Made by a program: the position numbers and the translations under genes. Shown in pieces: positions 1-12,250 of a stretch of DNA of 64,000 bases (position 1 is the first letter of the stretch; each line of letters starts with the position of its first letter). Source of the DNA: Plantago major (taxonomy: Eukaryota > Streptophyta > Magnoliopsida > Lamiales > Plantaginaceae). Under the pieces are notes generated by a model that worked only from the letters and a program-made list of their open reading frames with translations, had not been told where the DNA came from and searched no databases. The DNA lies in assembly GCA_026545765.1 (NCBI GenBank), contig CM048840.1, positions 33,918,765-33,982,764 of the forward strand, read 5' to 3'.

Positions 1-91
1 TGATTAATTTGAGCAATTATATGTATATATGATAAGTATGTAGTAGTTAGTTTAGTTAATTTCATCAATTATATGTAATTTGTTCAATTTG

Positions 92-124
<33 letters not shown>

Positions 125-153
125 TATAATATATATAAATATATATATATATA

Positions 154-193
<40 letters not shown>

Positions 194-480
194 GATAGTT
201 AATTTAGTTAATGATATGTATATATGATAGGTATGATATGAATGTATGTAGTATGTTAAGTTTGGTATGTATGAATGTATGTAGTTAGTTTGATTTGTGT
301 GTTAAGTATATATAGTTAGTTTAGTTAATTTGATATGTTTGTTAAGTATAGAAGTATGTAGTTTTAATTTGATAAATTTGTATGTTAAGTATGTAATTTG
401 ATATGAATATATGTAGTAATTCGATATGTATAGAGTAATTAGTTAATTTGATATGTATGTTAAGTATATAATATATGTAC
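1..480. repeat. AT-rich degenerate tandem repeat with (TA)n tract
   Basis: Degenerate repeats of a roughly 35-45 bp phrase built from 'gatatgtatgttaagtat' and 'gtagttagtttagttaat' recur across this stretch, with a (TA)n microsatellite at about 92-190. There is no coding potential. It may be internal to, or flank, the CACTA remnant that follows. Confidence 0.7.
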
Positions 481-656
481 TAAGAGGTTGAAATGGTTAA
501 AATATATGCCCAATTTTGTAACATATCGAACACCTAATTAATAATTAATTTATAATGAACATATAATAATTAACAATTAACCTCCACAATCTTCTTATCC
601 GAATTGGAATCGATCTAATAAATTAAATACGATCTAATAAATTGGAACGTGTCAGG

Positions 657-1088
657 TTAAAAATAAAGTATACAATGAATTCGACTGCTCATGGATGTAC
701 GATCGCATTTGTAAATGGCAGAGTTTCTAGGAGTTTTGTAGAAGGGGTTAAATGTTTCATCTCGTTTGCCATGGGATGTTCGGTTTGTGCAACTGGGGGG
801 TTGATAAAGTGTCCTTGCACATTGGAAACCTGCAGAAACAAGCAATTTATGACGCCTACAACATTATTCGAGCACTTGCGACATTACGGATTCATGCCTG
901 AGTATCATGTATGGATTCATCACGGTGAGGAAGCACCGTCCATAGCATACCTCCAATGGAGGGAGAGGCGGGGTTTGGGGCCGCCTATCGAGTGCCTTTC
1001 TGCTTGTCGGAACATGTGCATGGTGTATTGGGAGGAGGATGTAGATCTGTTGGAATGCAAGTTCTGTGGTAGGGAGCGTCACAAGTGA
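657..1088 (+). pseudogene. CACTA transposase-associated domain fragment (TNP2/TnpD N-terminus)
   Basis: The translation between about 740 and 1085 matches the plant transposase-associated domain found at the N-terminus of CACTA TNP2 proteins: 'FVEGVKCFISFA', then a cysteine-rich CPC..C pattern ('IKCPCTLETCRN'), then 'HLRHYGFMPEYHVWIHHGE'. The open frame has only a TTG at its upstream end. The expected start, including 'SWMYDR', lies in another frame at about 690-715, so a frameshift separates the two halves. The rest of the transposase (several hundred residues) is absent. Confidence 0.75.
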
Positions 1089-1284
1089 TGAGGAGGATCG
1101 TGCATGAGAATGAGGAGTTTCATCCGTTTTGTATCTAGGCTTGTATAACTAGTAGTAATCATCAGTTGATATATATATATATGAAACCAAACATTATGGT
1201 AAAATTGAAGCTGATGTAACTTATATTATGTAATGCTATAGCAATTGACTGGATGAATTCAAACGTGTCAGGTTATTATCTAAT

Positions 1285-1350
1285 TATTCAATGAATACCG
1301 ATCGTTCATGGATGTATGGTCTGTTCGTGGAAGGCCATTCGGGATCGGGG
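1285..1350 (+). pseudogene. Second copy of the transposase-associated domain start
   Basis: The sequence from about 1265 repeats the start of the preceding fragment: 'acgtgtcaggtta', then 'caatgaat', then 'tcatggatgta'. It can be read as a short peptide containing 'RSWMYGLFVEG', the usual beginning of the same domain, before a stop. This points to a small internal duplication inside the decayed CACTA element. Confidence 0.5.
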
Positions 1351-1809
1351 TGGCGAAATCCTCCACAAAGTTGATGCAATGAGTGGGCCCTTTGGGATGC
1401 CATCGCGCCGAATCGATGTCCGTGACGTTGCCTACACCAACAAAGGAACCGGCATCCCGATCGACGGGCAGAAGGGCCGTTCACCACCTTGGAGGCGATC
1501 TCATCACCGATTATTATCAATTCCATGCGTGCGTATATATGTGTTTTTGCAATCTAGCATTACGTGTATGTATGAAGTCTCTTTCTATTACTTGTAGATG
1601 ATAAATTGTCGACTAGATCTGGTTTGATTCAGTGTATGGGGAGGTGACATCCAAGTATGCCATCTTCAAGAAGGCAAGGTATGCGGTATGGACCGATCAC
1701 GCCGCCTCGCCTATCATGTATGTTTATGTTGCTTAAAGTTCATATTTGTACACTATTACAAGTTATTTTTTTAAAACAGTAACTGATCATGATATCTGCT
1801 ATTTACGAT

Positions 1810-2182
1810 TTCAGGCTGAGGTTGATGCTCAGGTGGCGAGGCAGGAGGACGAGACGGGTGATGTGTTGTCAACTGAACAAGTTGACAACATCTTCCTAGA
1901 GGTCAACAAACCGGACAAGAAAGGACGAATATATGGACTCGGGAGCCTCGGTTTGAGCCTGGCTAGTCCAGGGTGCTCCTCATCATCATCCCAGAATTGC
2001 AGACGTCTGCTTACACATACGACTGTGTCTCGGAAATGGTGCAACAAGAAGTCCGGAAAGTCGTTGCAGCTCTAACTCAAGAGATGCAGTGCCGCCCAAG
2101 AACAAAGGGAGGAGAACGAGCGCCTTTGGTTACAGATGGAGCAGTTCATGTCCCAGTTCCGCCATCACCCACCCCCGTCTGA
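1810..2182 (+). pseudogene. CACTA TNPA-like / Transposase_24-type C-terminal fragment
   Basis: One frame gives 'VNKPDKKGRIYGLGS', the hallmark of the plant En/Spm transposase family in which G-R-(V/I)-Y-G-L-G-S precedes a coiled region. A second frame gives 'CVSEMVQQEVRKVVAAL', and a third gives 'ENERLWLQMEQFMSQF' followed by a proline-rich end and a stop at about 2182. At least two frameshifts separate these pieces. It is a relic of the second CACTA gene, lying upstream of the 3' subterminal repeats as in intact elements. Confidence 0.65.
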
Positions 2183-2377
2183 TAGCTAGTTAGTTATGTA
2201 TCTGTATGTTCGGATTTTTTTTCATATTTACACTTGTGTGGATAATTTCTCCAGCTCCGGATATTACTTTTTTTATTCAAAATTTTTTGGATGGTTTTCC
2301 GTATTATTCATTTATTATCGAACATTATATTGATTAAATAGGTGAACTACGAAAAACAGGGATTAATATGAAATAAA

Positions 2378-2666
2378 TAGTGACGGATTAATAGTGACGG
2401 AAATTCACAGTGACGGAATTTCACGGATAGAATCTATCCGTCGTCCAGTTTAGCGACGGATAGAATCTATCCGTCGCTAAATATAACGACGGATAGATTC
2501 TATCCGTCGTTATATTTCGATTTAAAAAAAAAAAAAGTTAAACATATAATCCGTCGCGAATTGGATGACGGATTATCTATCCGTCGGCCCAACTCCAGCG
2601 GGGCGACGGATCGTTGGGCTGAAGCGACGGATCTATCCGTCGCCCCAGCCCAGTTTTTTTGTAGTG
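2378..2666. repeat. CACTA subterminal repeats and terminal inverted repeat
   Basis: Multiple direct and inverted copies of a motif like CGACGGATAGATTCTATCCG are packed into under 300 bp, a layout typical of the transposase-binding subterminal region of CACTA elements. The block ends in 'cagtttttttgtagtg', whose reverse complement begins CACTAC. The palindromic units could form strong hairpins. Confidence 0.8.
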
Positions 2667-4243
2667 AGAATGCAGAAACCTAATATCGAACTGGAACAGG
2701 AAACGTGAAGAAGAACAGGAAACGTGAAGAAGAAATCGAACAGGGAAAGGAAATCGGTTTCCTTCTTTCTTCCAACATTCCTGTATAAGGAAATCTTCTA
2801 TATATGATATATCTTGAAGATCTTTATTTCCTTCTTTCTCTCAATGTGCCAATGACTTCACAAACTCTTGCTTATTCAAGTTGCCAGCGCCTATATTCTT
2901 TCCAGATTGCGTCTGGATTCTTTCCAGCTCTTCCAGATTGTGTTTGGATTCTATCTTGAGGCCCAAGCTTACCAATCTTGATCCATTAAGCAATGTTGAA
3001 GCCCAACTTGTTATTTCCTACAAAATATCCATAGAAAAACAACTACAATTGTCGAACCGGTTAATAAACGAAGAAAGGCCGAATTAACAAAACAAGTGCA
3101 ATATAAATTGCACTTTCATAAATCAATTTGACATGTCGAAGATGTCCAAAGATAGCGTTGAATATTTTAATTTTGAGCGCATATAGCATTTATAGGGAAT
3201 ATAACTTTGAGAACGGTCTCAAACATGTTTCCACTGTAGAATTTTTCAATAACATTAATTATTCTAGATTGCATAACCATAGAATCATACTGAAGGTTGG
3301 TGTATGATAATGCTTCTGAGGAATATTGATCATACTTTCGAGTTGCACAATGGGACAAGGCTCATAGTTACTGATATTGGAAGCTTATCAACGAGGCAAA
3401 AATGATATATTGAATCAACGCGTGCCAAAAGGTCTTAATTCCGAGGATTTGACGATGATGAGCCGCTCGACGAGATGCAGTTCCCTATCAATTTTGATTG
3501 AAAACAGTTCCCCATACCCGTCTGGTTTGTTATCGCCATAAATAAGAGTTAAGAGCATTCTCTCTCACACGTCAGTCTCTACCTCCCCTCATATGTATCC
3601 AACCGTGGTCAGTTAAATGTTGTTCTTTCTAGAGTTACCACCGGGAAGGGATCGAACGCAGTAATTTGCGACGTGGAAAGTAATACACATGACACGGCAA
3701 CAAATGTAATTTATAAAGAAGTCTTCGACAAGTATGAGTTGATTTTATCTTTTATGTATATAAATTTTAGGATTTTTTTGAACACGGACAAAATTTTATA
3801 TAAGGTTGTGCTCAATTTCACTAATTTACATTATACACTTTTCTAAAGGTATGAGTGACTTTCGATGCAATGTTGAAGCGATTAGATCATGCATTTTGTC
3901 ATATCATAGCTTTTTATATGATTCTCAACTTCTACATGGTACTGGGCTGGGCCAAAAAGAATTCAATCATAGTTATTATAGAAATTTATTCATTTCTTAT
4001 CTTAAATTTTTCTTCACGCCCATCGAAAGATCGATTTTAATTCATTAACTAGACATACAGATAGATCAGGGACATTAATAGAATAAAATAAAAAGGAGCT
4101 TTTCTTTATTAAAAAGCTAACTTAATTAGCCTCCACCTGGCTAATTTAAGAAGCTGTGCAACGATCTTTTATAATAGTTAAAGAAGCTCCTAGAGCTGAG
4201 AAGCTAGCTGAAACGTAAAAACTTTGGCGTATTGACCCTATTC
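2667..4243. other. Intergenic, no gene seen
   Basis: AT-rich sequence with short unconvincing ORFs only. Purine-rich direct repeats ('gaagaagaacaggaaacg') occur at about 2705-2740. No domain, splice structure or TE terminus was recognised. The 3' UTR of the minus-strand gene that stops at 4244 must lie in its right-hand end. Confidence 0.5.
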
Positions 4244-7200
4244 TTATTCCTTCTTCTCTGTTTTCAAATTCAAGGTATTCAATATCCCACCTAGCATCGG
4301 ATCCTTGGCGCCGGCACTGTGATCTGCAACAAAAGTAAAGTTCTTAGCTGATGTTTTCTGCTTCCTCGTTCCAGATAAGTGACTCTTGGTCTTATGAACA
4401 GCAGCGTCTGTCGAACGATCCACATTTCCAGAATCACCTATCCTTTCCTTGCCCTCTCCGGATCCGTCATACATCTTAAGAATATCGAACAGAGAGCCGT
4501 CATCCGCCTCAACAGTCGTTGTCTCTTCATCTGATCCAGAGTCTTCAGGCAGAGGTTCAAAGTCGGGAATCTTCTTTTCCAAATCTACAGCCAAAGATTC
4601 ATAGTTGGCAATCTTGTTCTCCAAATCTAGCTTTGAGGAAAACCCCGCGCATGTTTCGTCATTTTTGAGACCTGAATCATCCACGGGCCCAAGTTCTTCC
4701 CAAGAAGAATCGATGTCAATGTCCTTGCCTGGCGAATTTCTGTCGAGATAGTCTTCGACTATTTCAATTTTCGACGAATTTACGACTTCACCATCTGAAC
4801 CATTTGATTTTGTTGCTGCCCGGCTGTTGGAAATTCCTCCAGGAAGAATCAAATTAGACTCCACCTTTATTCCAGGCATCATATGTAAAAGATTCACCAA
4901 CTTGTCAAAACCAAGCCTTTGAAGATCGAGAGGATAGCCGTGCTGTTCAATAAACAGTTTCCTAAAGCATCCCAATTGAAATCCTTCTGGATAATTCTCG
5001 GTAATATGATTCACAAGTTTCTGACAGTCGTTTAGTGTCTCACTTCGGGTCTTTCTGGAATGACGTTCATGAACCACAGGTTGAGAAACTCCGGTGTGAG
5101 CAGGATTCTTGCGCTTTCTCTCCCCTAAACTCATTTTTTTGCCAGATAAGGTATGACTCAAGCCGTTTGAACTACTTGTAGTGTCACCCGACGGTTCTTT
5201 CACAATCGACTGTCTGAGCCTGAATGGAGGGTTCTGAGAGTATAATTCTTCAACCCATTTCTTGTCAGAGATTAACAAGTCAACAAGGTGAAGGAGATTA
5301 CTTTTGGTAAGAGATCTCAGCGATGAAGGTCCCTGTTCTTTAAAGTTTTGTGCTAGCTGCTCCCTGATAACACAATTAAATGAAACAACCAGATATAAGC
5401 TTACATTAGAGAGTTCATAAACACAAGCAGCTTGGGAAAAAATGAAATCGTCATAAATGCCTACTCCCTCCCTCCCTCCGTCCATTTACAAGGTTTACCT
5501 TTTAATTTTGTGTGAATTTTAAGGAATATGTAATGATATATTAAGTAGATGATAAAAAGTAAGAGAGAGAATAGATAAAGTAGGAAAGAAAGTGATAAAA
5601 AATTAATAAGGGTAAATAGTGAGTTTCCGAAAAAGGAAAACGTTAAACTTGTAAAAAAAATCACGAAATGGCAAAAAGCAAACATTTAAAAAGAACGGAG
5701 GGAGTATATCAGTTTACAACACAAGGCATGCTGATGATCCAATAAAAGTACCCAGTAATCTGACAAAATGCATCTGGGCAGTCATGACACAAGATATCGA
5801 TCATGCAGAGAAAATCGAGATCTATAATTTTCGAAGGTTCGATATAATAGAATTATAGAAATGGACAAATTCCTTTTCCACAAGCATTTCCAGCCCCACA
5901 ATAACGGGGGCATTTTCTTCATTGAAAATTTAATAAATCATACGAAGTAACAGTAAGCATATATTAACCCAATAATGAGCAGGGAGAACGCAAGAACATT
6001 ACGAAGACCTATCTGTATTATCTGATGCCTCCACAGAACAATACGAGACGCTCGAGAATAGAATACATATTTATTCAATGTTCTAAATTTCTTTAGTCTT
6101 AAATCGTCAGCTTGAATTTAATTGATTCTGTAATGATTTAGAACAAGCCAACGAAGTGTCAGTATGGAAAATACATAAATTTAAAATGTTCTTGCAAGAC
6201 TGTAAGTGGAACTTGTTCTAGAGCATGGCAACAGTGTCAGCAGGAAAATACATCAATTAGAAGCATGTTCTTGTAATACCGTATAACTTGCCATATATAT
6301 ATATGAGGTAAAGGGCAGCTACTACATGAACATTATATCAGGTAAAGGACCACGGAAAACCATATGCAAAATGTCAAATACAATAAAATATTTTGATTAC
6401 CAAAAACAATAAGCACACTGATGGGCTAGACACATTGTGTCTTGCATGCTAAAACCCAATACAACACCAAGGTGCCTGAATAAGAGCCGCAACGCTGACA
6501 CTGGTATGATTTAACTAACAATTACAATATGCATGAGAATCAAGTGCAAACAAGTGAATAACATCAGAAATGATTCGTTATTTCACATCTTACATGGCTT
6601 AAGATTATAATTCGTCTTTACTCGCAACAGAAAACGTAATTAAAAAAGAGCTCAACAGTAAGAAAAATTCAATTAACAGCATAAGATTTTTAAAAATTAG
6701 TAAAAGTTTCCCAGTGTAGGTACCTGGTAGTTGACTGGAAAATAAGAGCTGAATCTTCAGGTTTATTAAGGAATGATTCGAGTTCATCCCAAAAGGCTTT
6801 CTCCGAGAACACTTTGAGCTGCTTGGAATTATCTTTCGCCTGACCAGCCTCTCCAGAGTTATATCTTACTTCAGTATCGGACTCCAGACAACTATTGGAT
6901 ACATAATCACTTGCAGATGAAACTGAGAGTGGAGGTACAGATTCTCCATACGCACTCAGTGGGATATTCTTTTCCTCAATATCATCACCCCGGCTTGATA
7001 TCTTTATGTCACTAGAATTCATATCCCCAAGTCCAAACCACGTCCTTATCCTTTTGAAAAAACCAATCTCCGGCTTCTTGTCAGCAGCCTCTTCTGAAAT
7101 TTCTTTAACTCCAAAAGAAAGCACCTTCCCTTTACTTTGTTGATCATGAAGAAAAGCATGTTTATCTTGCTCTTGTGTGTCTTTCACTCCCAATGCCTGC

Positions 7201-9191
7201 ACGTTGACAGCTGGGGATGGCTCTCCCTGCTTTTCTTCCTTTGCAAAATCAAGGAGTAATTCTGCCAGAGAATTTGCTTTTGATTGCGGAAGCGGAACCT
7301 CTTCTGACTTCTCAATCACATCATTGCTAGAGCTTGGTTGAGGAATGCTTTGAACTCCGACTTCTCCATTATCAAAATTTGGCACATTTATATCTGGAAC
7401 TGGGTCAGCATGAAGCTTGGATTTACTAGCTACCACAAAAAACTGACCAGATTCTCCTGGAATTACCTCTAAAACATGTGGCATAGCAGTAAGAAAACTA
7501 GAGAGCTTCCGGTAGCCGTAGTAGTCCTTGTCGAATGTCGAATCAAACATTTTTATTTCCTCCCTAATTTGGAAACCAGAAATTCCTTCCGGATGCAAGT
7601 TGAGGATTCCACGGATGTGATCCACAATACGCTTCGGGATCTTTCGTTGCTTGGAATCTAATGCCAACTCAGGTAATGGCAAAAGTGAGGGTTGCTCACT
7701 AACTGCAGGATCCTCAACAGGCTTTGGAATCTTTCGTGGCTTGGATTCTAATGCCAACTCAGGTAATGCCAAAAGTGACGGTTGCTCACTAACTGCGAAT
7801 GGATCCTCAGGAGAACCCCTGAATTTTCCGTACCAAGAACTATAAGGGCCATCCGAGGCTGGTTGAATAGCCTTCCCGACAGGTTCTCGCCCTTCAGCAA
7901 AGAACACCACCGCCACATGATAGTCGCAGCACTGCATAGGACCCTTGGGGGACAGTCTTGACTAGCTAGTAAGACATTATAATTGTTCATCCTCAACCGA
8001 TGAAGAATGGTGGCAAAATCTCGATCGCCAGATATTAAGAAAATATGTGCTGGAGGTGGGTTTTGGGAAACCCAGTACATGAGATCCATGATAAGAGATC
8101 TATCAGCACTGTTCTTTCCACCTATACAATTGCAAAGCAATAAGAGATGGTATTTCAGCTACTGTATGCTCAGATACAAAAACAAACCGAAAGGCAGCAA
8201 ACAATCAAAGCATAAGCATTCATCGATCTACAAAAGTATATGTGATCTAATTATCTAAAGACAAGGCCATTCCTTTTTATTGCTGAAAATATACTTCTCG
8301 TCTCATAGAGTACTATAGTTGGATATTAACCGCATACAACTGAATAAAGTCACGGATATCAGAAACATACTACATTCCTTACTTACAAATGAACATCATA
8401 TAGGATGACCCATGCCATTAGCAGACAAAATTCAACAGCAACATGATAATAGCCTTCATCTATGTAAGCAAAAGCTATACCTACTAGAAAACTTCCTGTA
8501 AGTCATGTTTTTCCTGATCACTAGGAAAATACTCACCCATATACACTAATGTGATTCAGTTTCAGTCTTTCCTATTGATAAGTAACATGAAAGTCTTCCA
8601 CAATACTTAACCAAATAACTGTTATGTAGCACTATCATAAAACTTTTTCTTCTGAAAACTAGTAGATATCACACAACCTTTCAATCACATTCATTGCCAA
8701 AGTTTAAACTGCCCAAGCTCCGACTCAGTAACATGTGATAATCAAAATCAACAGGAAAACGCTAATTTACCGAACAAGATAAGAATTCTTGCAACATTTA
8801 AGCTTTAAAAAAAAAAGAATTGAGAAGAGAGAGAGTGTGTACAGTTGGGAACATGAGAAAGAGTAATCCCAGTATAAGCGAGCGCTTCTTGAGTAGTCCT
8901 CGTAATCGACATTACGTCTCCGAAAGCGGTAATCTGAACAGGGCCATTGATCCCAACAGCCCTAACCGCATTAGTGATGGAGTGAGCTACTCTGAATACA
9001 TTTGCATTACCGGGGACACCGCAGTTCTCCAAATCCCACCAAACCGACACACGTACGCTGCTTGACTCTTCATCCTTCGGATGATTGTTCACAGAGGTGC
9101 TGCTGAAGAAGGAGAAATGATGGGTATATTTTACATTTTTCAAACTGAAATAGGACAGTTTGAAGATCGGTTTTGGAGATAAAGGCTTCAT
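4244..9191 (-). CDS. NYN-domain / tandem LOTUS (OST-HTH) protein, frameshifted
   Basis: Three coding exons: 8843-9191, 6724-8121 and 4244-5363, all with GT-AG junctions. The product is about 955 residues if one missing base is allowed for. It starts at the ATG at 9191; a longer open frame upstream has only TTG. The N-terminus is basic and aromatic and could be an organelle presequence. The NYN (PIN-like nuclease) domain spans about 48-185 with acidic residues in WWDLEN, AFGD, SADRSLIMD and SGDRDF. A first LOTUS/OST-HTH domain follows, then an acidic Ser-rich linker, then a second LOTUS domain encoded in exon 3 ('ITENYPEGFQLGCFRKLF'). The family is related to animal MARF1/limkain-b1 and is annotated in plants as putative endonuclease; RNA binding or cleavage is inferred. 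At about 7854 the frame changes inside conserved sequence ('FNQP' then 'DGPYSSWYG') with no room for an intron, so one base is missing here. As sequenced it would truncate just after the NYN domain. It may be a recent pseudogene or an assembly indel. Confidence 0.85.
5464..5704. mobile_element. Stowaway-like MITE in intron 2 of the NYN/LOTUS gene
   Basis: About 241 bp bounded by CTCCCTCC...GTCC and GGAGGGAG termini and flanked by TA dinucleotides, the Tc1/mariner Stowaway signature. The interior closely matches a second copy at 29744-29975 (shared 'tttacaaggtttacc', 'ttttgtgtgaatt', 'gaaaacgttaaactt'). Confidence 0.85.
7620..7805 (-). repeat. In-frame tandem duplication of about 31 codons in the NYN/LOTUS gene
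   Basis: Two consecutive copies of a segment beginning 'AVSEQPSLL' and ending 'RKIPK' lie between the NYN domain and the first LOTUS domain. The DNA copies differ at only a few positions, including 'ggtaatggcaaaagtgagg' against 'ggtaatgccaaaagtgacg'. The duplication looks fairly young and adds linker length only. Confidence 0.85.
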
Positions 9192-9861
9192 CTTTTGCAA
9201 GGTGGGAAGGAGAAATGCAGAGATTTAAGGTCGGATTGTGATGATCATTCGAGAAATGGCTATGGAGTTTGGGAAATAGTACATACTACTGTCTAGGGTT
9301 TTTTAGAAATGAGAGAGAGGAGCTAAACCCCTAAAACCCTCCAACATTGTGACACTTTCGTCATTCCCAACTCACTATTTCTCCAATTGGGATTTTCAAA
9401 TGGACCGGACTGGATTGGATTGGATCGGAGTAGGATGCCTTCGGCCCATTTTTTATTTGGGCCGAGTTAACTACGCCGAAAATGAATGGTCACGGACGCC
9501 CAGAGAAGGCTTCGCCAGGTTAGGCAGTGGCTGATTGAAGCCGGGTCGAGGGGGTCGGAAAATACTTACCTAGATCAGGTCTACTATTAATTTTGTAGAC
9601 CAAATGCTCTACAATGTCAAACAAGTGTGGGACACACTTTTTAGTTTTGTGATGTGAACAATTCTTGGCCACAAGGTCTATGAAAAAGTCATAGACCCGG
9701 TGGGGACATGAGCAGGCCGGTGACATTTTCGAATAAATTGTGCAAAAAAGAACATCTCATCTTTACTATATTTCGTCACACTAGATATACAGTTGATATA
9801 TTTCTTCACACTATATATACAATTTTTACCTTTTACAGTATATTTTTACTCTAATATACCG
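9192..9861. promoter_or_regulatory. Upstream region of the NYN/LOTUS gene
   Basis: Gene-free stretch that must hold the minus-strand promoter and 5' UTR. A telo-box-like repeat ('aaacccctaaaaccct') sits at about 9327-9342. From about 9400 the sequence holds short GGATT-type repeats. No TATA box could be fixed with confidence. Confidence 0.4.
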
Positions 9862-9899
9862 TTTTTTTTTTTTTTTTTTTGAGTAAACATCAATTTCAT

Positions 9900-10480
9900 T
9901 GAAATAAGAATCAACTGGTTACATAAGGATTGTGGAAAAGTAAATGAATCACCAAACAAATCTAACTCACTCAAATTGGCTAACATATGTGCCAATTGAT
10001 TATTACAACGACGAATAAAATGAAAAGAGCAAGAAATGAAGGACTCAGCTAACAACTTGGTATCTTCGATTAAACCTCCAGCCATCGAAAATGACTTATC
10101 GCATTGTTGCAGTTGCTTTAACAGATTCAAGCAATCCCCTTCAACCATAATCTTTGATAAACCCATCTGACTTGCCATTTGAACTGCTAACAAAGCCGCA
10201 TGAGCTTCAGCTACTTCTGGATGTTGGATATGCGTCACAGATTACTTTCTCCACGCAACCACCGATCCATTCCAATCTCGAATGACAACCCCTCAACCAG
10301 CCATGGTTAGATTTTTACTTATAGATGCATCAAAATTGAGCTTATACCAACCTCGCGCAGGGGGCCTCCACACAGAATCATCATCAGGGGGCCTAGGCCC
10401 CAGAAAACGCCAACCTAGCTTCTCTGAATCGATCCAGAAACTGTTGTACAAACTGTACCGATTCCGCAGCATCATATGTA
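9900..10480 (-). pseudogene. LINE C-terminal RNase H-like domain (RVT_3 type)
   Basis: The upstream piece ends 'GWYKLNFDASISKN' (the first catalytic Asp context, F-D-A-S). The downstream piece has 'EAHAALLAVQMASQMGL' and 'VEGDCLNLLKQL', followed by 'HFIRRCNNQLAHMLA'. This is the RNase H domain carried by angiosperm L1 elements. It is broken between the two pieces at about 10240-10290. Confidence 0.8.
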
Positions 10481-10739
10481 AACCGCCGCACCGCTATTTC
10501 GTCAATTAAAGGACCAAAGATGAAACAACAAACAATTCGAAAATCTCCTTGCTTGCTTGTCGTCGAACCTCATTGATCCACTGCTGTAAACTATTATAAT
10601 CTGCAGCAATAAAAGATTGAGGCATAGGAGAATTTGCCCAAAATAAACGTGCATAGGTACAATCCTTAAAAACATGCATAGCAGTTTCATTATGACATCC
10701 ACAAATCTAACAGAGAAGACAAACATCAACTCCTCGCCG

Positions 10740-11335
10740 TTCTAACTACTCGCAGGTAGGTAAAACTCCCTTAACCAAACGCCAGCAAAAGACTTTAATT
10801 TTATTAGGTATATTTAAAGACCAAATCCAGTTCCAACTTTTATTCACCAACCCACTATTTTCTGACCCACCCCTTGAGCCACAATCTGTGCCTTCATCTG
10901 CCTGGCCAAATAATATGTTGTTCTTACTGAATAAAATCCATTGCACGTGGGATTCCACACTCTAATATCTGTAGATGAATAAACTGCAAGAGGGATTTGC
11001 AGAATAATTTTATAATCCTCCTCCCAAAATAGACTGTTGATTACTTCTTCATCCCATCGCATGTTGTCACGATCTATGAGGATTGATACAGTAGTGTCAT
11101 CAATACCCAATAAGTTTGGAGTAAAGGGCTTCAGAAACGACTCTCTTGGAATCCAGTACTTGTCCATCCAAATATCAACGTTGGTCCCATCGCCTATCCG
11201 CCACCGAATACCTTTTCTAACCAGCTCCAACGCGTAGCAAAGACTTTTCCACGTAAACGAGAAATTACCTTTAGGAACCGCATCCAAGATATCGCAATAA
11301 AGGAAATACTTTGCCTTAAGAACCCTACCGAGCAA
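10740..11335 (-). pseudogene. LINE zf-RVT (zinc-binding RT-associated) region
   Basis: The frame carries 'GNFSFTWKSLCYALELVRKG' and 'WRIGDGTNVDIWMDKYWI', standard in plant LINE ORF2 between RT and RNase H. A second frame then gives 'WSLNIPNKIKVFCWRL', the zf-RVT core. The two pieces overlap in different frames, showing a frameshift near 10870-10950. Confidence 0.8.
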
Positions 11336-11598
11336 AGCATTGGGAAAACAAATAACCCTCTAAATATGTTTACCAAGCATCGCAAGATTAAAACAACGAA
11401 GATCCCTAAAACCCATACCCCCATCCCTCTTTGAGTCACAAAGCCTATTCCAATTCACCTAATGTATTTTCCTACTCTTCCCATCCCCAACCAGAATTTA
11501 GCAATAAGAGACTCAATTTTATGGAGAAGATACTCGGGTAGTTTAAAGCAACTCATAACGTAAGTGGGAATAGCTTGTAAAACAGACTTGATAAGCAC

Positions 11599-12250
11599 TT
11601 ATTTACCAGCTTTATGAAGAAACTTATTCCCAAACCCATCAATCTTCTTCCACACTCTTTCCCTTAACCACCCAAAAACCTCCCTCTTAGACTTTCCCAT
11701 CTCCGTAGGTAGGCCTAAATATTTATCATGCTTATTCACAAATCTAAATGGCAAAAAACCCCTCACCTCCTGCACCCTTTCACTCCCCGCATTACGACTA
11801 AAAACCACAGTGGATTTATCAAGATTAATTTCTTGCCCAGAAGCAAGACTATAACGATACAAAATATCACTAATCTCCATAGCAAATTTCACCAAGCTTG
11901 ATGTAATAATAGGTATCGCAAGAAACATCAAATGATAGATCCTTGGTGCACCAAGAGCAACAACGACTCCTCGTAACACCTCTATCTCCTCAACATCACG
12001 AATAAGAGCAATGAAAGCTTTCGTACAGGAATAAGGAGAAAGAGGATCCCCTTGCCGAATCCCCCTCTCTGGCTGGATAGAATCTAACTGTAACCCATTC
12101 AAAAGAACAGAGTTGGAAACAGATCGCACACCAAGCATAATGAGATTAATAAAGAAGTCTCAAAGCCTAGTCTCTCTAACACTCTTTCTAAAAAAGGTCC
12201 ACTCTACCCGATCATAAGCTTTACTCATATCAAATTTCAAAGTTGATTTA
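11599..12250 (-). pseudogene. LINE reverse transcriptase fragment
   Basis: Two frames carry the non-LTR RT motifs 'LKFDMSKAYDRVEW' and 'IQPERGIRQGDPLSPY', then 'SGQEINLDKSTVVFSRN' and 'YLGLPTEMGKSKREVFGWL'. The catalytic block that should read F-A-D-D is lost ('HLMFLAIPII'), so the enzyme is dead. Frames are offset near 12150. Confidence 0.85.

Larger units (their letters stand above)
600..2666 (+). mobile_element. Decayed CACTA (En/Spm) DNA transposon, 3' part
   Basis: Fragments of two CACTA proteins are followed by a subterminal repeat block and a terminus reading, on the minus strand, CACTACAAAAAAACTGGG. The last base of the element is about 2666; a 3-bp target duplication would begin with 'aga'. 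No matching 5' terminus is visible, so the element starts outside the window or has lost that end. Coding parts lie in several frames with stops, so the copy is non-autonomous. Confidence 0.8.

Noticed and set aside
7476..7845. Plus-strand ORFs over the NYN/LOTUS exon
   Set aside because: They are antisense to a well-supported coding exon and have no domain.
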